From assembly GCA_009781325.1 (NCBI GenBank), contig WQYJ01000056.1, positions 1-10,999 on the forward strand: 10,999 bases of DNA. Reading direction: 5' to 3'. The position numbers and the translations under genes are program-made. Source of the DNA: Propionibacteriaceae bacterium (GTDB lineage: Bacteria; Actinomycetota; Actinomycetes; Propionibacteriales; Propionibacteriaceae). The notes beneath the pieces were generated by a model, which was not told the origin of the DNA, searched no databases, and was given only the letters and a program-made list of their open reading frames with translations. Of the stretch, positions 7,495 through 10,999 are shown in pieces. Numbering within the stretch: position 1 is the first letter of the stretch; each line of letters starts with the position of its first letter.

Positions 7495-9012
7495 ATGGCA
7501 TTTCCATTTCTCACTGTTCTAGGGTTAATTCCCCTCGTTTTCGCGGTCATCGTGGCGCTGTCAAAGCCGCGGGCCGGGCGCTCGATCGGTTTTGTGGGTT
7601 CACTGCTCACCGCTGGCTACGCGTTCGCCCTAATTGCCTACTTCAAGATGGGTGTCCTGTCTTTCGGAGAGAGCGTACCGTGGCTTCCCAGCCTTGGATC
7701 CTCGTTCTCACTGGACTTGGATGGGATGGGCCTGGTTATGGTCGCAATCACGGTCTTCCTTGTGCCGGCAGTCCTGTTGGCTGAGTGGAAGACCGGTGTA
7801 GGTGCCGTAGGGCGGTTCTCATCGAAGACCTTTGTAGCACTGGTGCTTCTGGTGCAATCCTTCTCGCTGTTCACCTTCATGAGCTTCGATCTCTTAGTGT
7901 TCTATGTATTCTTCGAAGCTACCCTGATCCCGATGTACTTCCTCATCGGCGGTTGGGGCGGGCAACGGCGCGGCAAGGCTGCTGCTAAGTTCCTGATCTT
8001 CGGTTTGGCCGGTGGGCTGATCATGCTTGTTGGTGTGATCGGTACGTGGGTTCTCACCGCTGCCACCTCGGCACCATCGTTGGGGTTCCTCGATCTGGCT
8101 GCCCAGGACTTCGGTGCATCCCCAACAACGAAACTGATTTTCATCTGCTTCTTCGTGGCTTTTGCTCTGAAGGCGCCGATGGTTCCCGGTCACATCTGGC
8201 TGCCGGATGCTGCTTCGGAGTCCACTCCAGGCGGAGCTGCACTCATGGTCGGCATCCTCGACAAGCTGGGTACCTTCGGGATGATCCGTGTCTGCATCGG
8301 CATCTTCCCCGGTGAATCAGCGTGGGCGACTCCAGTGATCCTGATCCTGGCTGTGATTTCGATTCTGTACGGCGCATTCGCCGCCATCGGTTCTAAGAAC
8401 CTGATGCGGCTCATCGCGTACACCTCGATCTCCCACTTCGGATTCATGGTCATGGGTATCTTCGCACTCACCAGCCAGTCATTGTCCGGGTCGATCTTCT
8501 ACATGGTCAACCATGCTCTGGCTACCGGGGCTCTGTACTTGGTTATCGGGTTCCTGATCACCAAACGAGGCTCGGCCTTCGTCGATGATTTCGGAGGGGT
8601 GGTCAAGATAGCGCCCATAGCTGCCGGGTTCACCCTTGTGGCGGGCCTGGCATCGGTTGCATTGCCGGGTACGGCTCCGTTCGTATCGGAGTTCATGGCC
8701 ATCGCAGGGACATGGACACGATACCCATGGATTGCTGGAATAGCGGTCCTGGGGACAGTCCTGGCTGCGGTCTACATCCTGTGGACTTATCAGAGGATCA
8801 TGACCGGTCCAGTCACTGAAGCTACCCAGACCCACATCACCTCCGATCTATCCTGGAGGGAACGTTTGGCGCTGATTCCCCTTGTCATTGCGATCTTGGT
8901 TTTGGGCTTCTGGCCTCAACCAGTCCTTGACGAGGTTGCCCCGACAACCGCGTACTATATGAGCGCTGCCTCGGCAACCGATCCGGGCGCTGAAATTGAG
9001 GAGGGACGATGA
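7495..9012 (+). CDS. nuoM: NADH-quinone oxidoreductase subunit M (NuoM)
   Basis: NuoM is the middle antiporter-like proton-pumping subunit, between NuoL and NuoN. Counting from the ATG at 7495, the 505 residues hold about 14 hydrophobic helices and the family's key charges: Glu141 in FYVFFEATLIPMYFLIGGWG, Lys226 in FALKAPMVPGHIWLPDA, His233, Lys257 in GILDKLGTFGMIR, His340 in MVNHALATGALYL and Glu399 in PFVSEFMA, where NuoM has Glu instead of the Lys of NuoL and NuoN. The segment after WLPDA reads ASESTPGGAALMVG, typical of actinobacterial NuoM rather than the proteobacterial form. A GTG directly before the ATG (7492) could add one residue. The short tail SAASATDPGAEIEEGR is hydrophilic. The stop overlaps the nuoN start by 4 nt. 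Confidence 0.96.
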   Translation: MAFPFLTVLGLIPLVFAVIVALSKPRAGRSIGFVGSLLTAGYAFALIAYFKMGVLSFGESVPWLPSLGSSFSLDLDGMGLVMVAITVFLVPAVLLAEWKTGVGAVGRFSSKTFVALVLLVQSFSLFTFMSFDLLVFYVFFEATLIPMYFLIGGWGGQRRGKAAAKFLIFGLAGGLIMLVGVIGTWVLTAATSAPSLGFLDLAAQDFGASPTTKLIFICFFVAFALKAPMVPGHIWLPDAASESTPGGAALMVGILDKLGTFGMIRVCIGIFPGESAWATPVILILAVISILYGAFAAIGSKNLMRLIAYTSISHFGFMVMGIFALTSQSLSGSIFYMVNHALATGALYLVIGFLITKRGSAFVDDFGGVVKIAPIAAGFTLVAGLASVALPGTAPFVSEFMAIAGTWTRYPWIAGIAVLGTVLAAVYILWTYQRIMTGPVTEATQTHITSDLSWRERLALIPLVIAILVLGFWPQPVLDEVAPTTAYYMSAASATDPGAEIEEGR

Positions 9013-10619
9013 CACCAGATTTCATTACCCCAGTTCTGGATTATCTCCTACTGGCACCCTTCCTGATCGTACTCGGGGCTGCCTGTGTCGGTATCCTCGT
9101 GGAGGCTTTCGTACCGCGAGGTGGCCGCTTCTACACCCAGGTCGTTGTTAGTGTTCTCGGTCTTGTTTCTGCGCTCGGAGTGATTCTCTGGCGCTGGGGC
9201 AGTGATGGCCAAGGCTTGATCGATCCGTGGAAGGACAACATCGTCACCGGAACCCTGATCATCGATGGGCCGGCCCAGGTCTTTTGGACCATCATCTTTG
9301 GATTCGGGCTCATCGCTGTGATCAGTTTCGCTGAACGCCGTGTGCATGCCGGTGCGACTGCTTTCACACCGACCGCTGCGGCTATCCCTGGTTCCAAGGC
9401 GGAGTCTGAGGCGGCACAAGCTGGATTGATCCATTCGGAAATCTTCCCGCTGGCGTTGTTCTCCATGGCTGGCATGGCCATGCTCGTATCCGCTAATGAC
9501 CTGTTGATGCTATTCCTGGGTCTGGAGATCCTGTCACTACCGCTCTATGTGATGGTGGGTATGTCCAGGCATCGCCGTCTGGTTTCCCAGGAAGCTGCTC
9601 TGAAGTACTTCCTTCTGGGTGCAGCAGCCTCGGCAATCTTCCTCTTCGGTGTTGCCTTCCTCTTCGGATACTCCGGTTCCTTCGCCTATGACCGTCTCGT
9701 TGAGACAATCACCTTCACATCCGGTGGCGAGGGATTGCTGCTGGGAGGCATAGGACTCATTGGGGTCGGACTTCTCTTTAAGATCGGTGCTGTACCCTTC
9801 CATTCCTGGGTTCCCGATGTCTATCAGGGAGCACCCACTCCTGTCACAGCGTTTATGAGCATCTGTACGAAGGCAGCAGCCGTCGGCGGATTCCTGCGTC
9901 TCTTCTACGTGGCCTTGGGTGGGTTCAGGTGGACCTGGCAGCCCATCTTTGCTGGGGTGGCGATCCTCACCATCTTTGTCGGGGCGATCATCGCCATCAA
10001 CCAGAAGGACATCAAGCGAGTGTTGGCGTACTCCGCCATCACCCATGCGGGCTTCATCCTCGTACCTCTCGTCGGAGCCTCGACCATGGACACTGGTCTG
10101 ATCGACGGTCAGGCCGGTTCGGTAGCATCGATCATGTTCTACCTTGTCGCTTACGGTTTTGCTGCGATCGGTGCCTTTTCTATCGTCTCGCTGGTCCGCA
10201 AGCAGGGCCATGAGATCACTGATCTGAGTGCCTGGGCAGGGGTGGGCAAACGCAACCCATTTGTCTCAGTCTTGTTCGTGATCTTCCTGCTGAGCATGGC
10301 AGGGATCCCGCTGACCGCAGGGTTCGTCGGCAAGTTCGCAGCCTTCGCAGCAGCATGGCAGGGCGGATTTGCATGGCTCGCGCTTGCAGCGATTCTTGGA
10401 GCCATTATCGCGGTCTATATCTACATCCGAGTCATCCAAGTCATGTTCTTCACAGAGCCGGATGAGGGTGCCGACGAGGTTGAACTCGCAGTACCGGGTG
10501 TGGCAACATGGATCGTTCTAACGGTCTGTATGCTGGGTACGATCGGTCTCGGTCTCGTCCCGGGGCCGCTGCTGGAGCTTCTGCAGAATGCCTCAGCCTT
10601 CATCATTCCTGCCAAATAA
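9009..10619 (+). CDS. nuoN: NADH-quinone oxidoreductase subunit N (NuoN)
   Basis: NuoN is the proximal antiporter-like proton-pumping subunit, next to NuoK. The 536-residue protein has the key residues Glu173 in FLGLEILSLPLYVMVG, Lys258 in LLFKIGAVPFHSWVPDVYQG, His265, Lys288 in SICTKAAAVGG and Lys442 in AGFVGKFAAF. It also has INQKDIKRVLAYSAITHAGF at 330-349. Between early helices there is a ~35-residue hydrophilic loop (about 110-145) with AFTPTAAAIPGSKAESEAA, a feature of actinobacterial NuoN. The ATG at 9009 overlaps the nuoM stop and has GGAGGG at 9000-9005. The gene ends in TAA. The next gene's ribosome binding site starts inside this stop codon and its start codon lies 9 nt on, so the two are co-transcribed. 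Confidence 0.97.
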   Translation: MTPDFITPVLDYLLLAPFLIVLGAACVGILVEAFVPRGGRFYTQVVVSVLGLVSALGVILWRWGSDGQGLIDPWKDNIVTGTLIIDGPAQVFWTIIFGFGLIAVISFAERRVHAGATAFTPTAAAIPGSKAESEAAQAGLIHSEIFPLALFSMAGMAMLVSANDLLMLFLGLEILSLPLYVMVGMSRHRRLVSQEAALKYFLLGAAASAIFLFGVAFLFGYSGSFAYDRLVETITFTSGGEGLLLGGIGLIGVGLLFKIGAVPFHSWVPDVYQGAPTPVTAFMSICTKAAAVGGFLRLFYVALGGFRWTWQPIFAGVAILTIFVGAIIAINQKDIKRVLAYSAITHAGFILVPLVGASTMDTGLIDGQAGSVASIMFYLVAYGFAAIGAFSIVSLVRKQGHEITDLSAWAGVGKRNPFVSVLFVIFLLSMAGIPLTAGFVGKFAAFAAAWQGGFAWLALAAILGAIIAVYIYIRVIQVMFFTEPDEGADEVELAVPGVATWIVLTVCMLGTIGLGLVPGPLLELLQNASAFIIPAK

Positions 10620-10624
10620 GGAGG
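10618..10624 (+). promoter_or_regulatory. Ribosome binding site of the polyprenyl synthase
   Basis: AAGGAGG starts inside the nuoN stop codon and ends 4 nt before a GTG at 10629. No ATG or TTG lies in frame nearby, so the GTG start depends on this site. Confidence 0.75.
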
Positions 10625-10628
10625 CTAG

Positions 10629-10999
10629 GTGGTTGTAACCGAAGAGGAGTTCACGAACTGGATTGCCGAGCGTACGCGCAGGGTCACTGACCGGCTCAAA
10701 GAGTCGGTGGTGACCCCGTTCGCCTTCGTCGAAGAAGCGTCGAGGTATCTGTTGGATGCGGGCGGAAAAATGTTCCGCCCCTCCCTAGTCTTCGCCGCCG
10801 GCGGCCTCGGTCATCCTGCCGAAGGCAGGACCCCCGGCAGCCGACTAGGGACCCAGGAAGCAGAAAACCCCTCCACCCCCGGTCATCCTGCCGAAGGCAG
10901 GACCCCCGGCAGCCGACTAGGGACCCAAGCAGCAGAAAACCCCTCCACCCCCGGTCATCCTGCCGAAGGCAGGACCCCCGGCAGCCGACTAGGGACCCA
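10629..10999 (+). CDS. Polyprenyl diphosphate synthase, N-terminal part, interrupted by in-frame tandem repeats (partial)
   Basis: The first 60 residues read as the start of a trans-polyprenyl diphosphate synthase. An N-terminal helix (TEEEFTNWIAERTRRVTDRL) is followed by EEASRYLLDAGGKMFRPSLVF. GGKMFRP (45-51) is the family's GGKxxRP motif, whose Lys and Arg bind the diphosphate of isopentenyl diphosphate. Such enzymes make the isoprenoid side chain of menaquinone, the quinone reduced by complex I here, and lie after nuoN in actinobacteria. The first Asp-rich motif (DDxxD), expected roughly 35-40 residues later, is not reached. From codon 61 the frame runs into Gly/Pro-rich repeats beginning GHPAEGRTPGSRLGT and ending AENPSTP, without a stop to the window edge (123 codons plus 2 nt). 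Whether the synthase resumes beyond the edge cannot be seen; the gene may be intact with a long loop, or broken. The chain length of the product cannot be told. Confidence 0.8.
   Translation, partial: MVVTEEEFTNWIAERTRRVTDRLKESVVTPFAFVEEASRYLLDAGGKMFRPSLVFAAGGLGHPAEGRTPGSRLGTQEAENPSTPGHPAEGRTPGSRLGTQAAENPSTPGHPAEGRTPGSRLGT
10782..10851. repeat. Inverted repeat pairing the host gene with the repeat unit
   Basis: TCCCTAGTC at 10782-10790, within the RPSLVF codons of the synthase, is the exact reverse complement of GACTAGGGA at 10843-10851 in the first repeat copy. The match continues imperfectly inwards (CGCCGCCGG at 10793-10801 against CCGGCAGC at 10834-10841). The 7-bp hairpin lies between the arms, so a larger branched stem is possible. 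A chance 9-base match cannot be excluded. Confidence 0.5.
10809..10999 (+). repeat. 72-bp in-frame tandem repeat array (2 full copies plus 47 nt, continues past the edge)
   Basis: The copies are 10809-10880, 10881-10952 and 10953-10999 (partial). They abut with no spacer. Copies 1 and 2 differ at only two bases (CAGGAA against CAAGCA, giving Gln-Glu against Gln-Ala). Copy 3 is identical as far as it is visible. The period is exactly 24 codons and the host reading frame has no stop. Each unit holds ACCCCCGG twice, 45 bp apart (10830-10837 and 10875-10882), so the peptide has TPG twice per unit. The unit also has a perfect hairpin and a C-rich block, CCCCTCCACCCCC. Confidence 0.97.
10814..10830. 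repeat. Perfect hairpin within each repeat unit
   Basis: TCCTGCC (10814-10820), loop GAA and GGCAGGA (10824-10830) form a 7-bp stem with a 3-nt loop. The same hairpin recurs at 10886-10902 and 10958-10974. It is followed by CCCCC rather than a T run, so it is not an intrinsic terminator. Confidence 0.9.

Noticed and set aside
9537..10211. Minus-strand open frame of 224 codons opposite nuoN
   Set aside because: It is hydrophilic and low-complexity, with no recognisable domain. It lies fully antisense to a gene with all NuoN motifs.
10814..10835. Intrinsic terminator after nuoN
   Set aside because: The stem is only 7 bp and is followed by CCCCC, not a T run. It lies inside an open reading frame and repeats every 72 bp.
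10809..10999. CRISPR array
   Set aside because: The 72-bp copies abut directly and are near-identical along their whole length, with no unique spacers. They are also in frame with a gene.

Overview
The window is a plus-strand run of tightly packed respiratory genes from the distal half of a nuo operon, which encodes the proton-pumping NADH:quinone oxidoreductase (complex I). In order it holds nuoG, nuoH, nuoI, nuoJ, nuoK, nuoL, nuoM and nuoN, followed by the 5' part of a polyprenyl diphosphate synthase gene that runs off the right edge. The first ~20 bases are probably the last codons of nuoF.

The organism is most likely an actinobacterium. Base composition is moderately GC-rich. NuoJ carries a cytoplasmic tail with the motif ARHNSIATPALLPDGS and NuoN has a long AFTPTAAAIPGSKAESEAA loop; both look like actinobacterial versions of these subunits. 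NuoM has the actinobacterial-looking WLPDAASESTPGGAALMVG segment. A polyprenyl synthase directly after nuoN is also an actinobacterial arrangement. A member of the Propionibacteriaceae is my best guess, but this is inference without a database search.

Layout: nuoG (22-2409) encodes the Fe-S subunit of the peripheral arm. NuoI (3763-4338) is the two-cluster ferredoxin-like subunit that carries electrons towards the quinone. NuoH (2406-3761) anchors the arm and forms the quinone chamber. NuoJ, K, L, M and N (4335-10619) form the membrane proton-pumping arm. Junctions are stop/start overlaps (G/H, I/J and M/N share 4 nt, J/K shares 1 nt) or gaps of 1-11 nt, so this is one translationally coupled transcription unit. 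I saw no internal promoter, terminator or RNA gene, and no gene-free stretch longer than 11 nt. All clusters and pump residues I looked for in NuoG, I, K, L, M and N are present.

The unusual part is the right end. The polyprenyl synthase begins normally, through the substrate-binding GGKMFRP motif. From codon 61 it turns into an in-frame, stop-free tandem array of a 72-bp (24-codon) unit containing a perfect 7-bp hairpin. Two full copies and a 47-nt partial copy fit before the window ends. The array sits where the family normally continues into the helix carrying the first Asp-rich motif. It is either an in-frame insertion of a repetitive palindromic element into a menaquinone side-chain gene or a decaying, interrupted copy; the window edge hides which.
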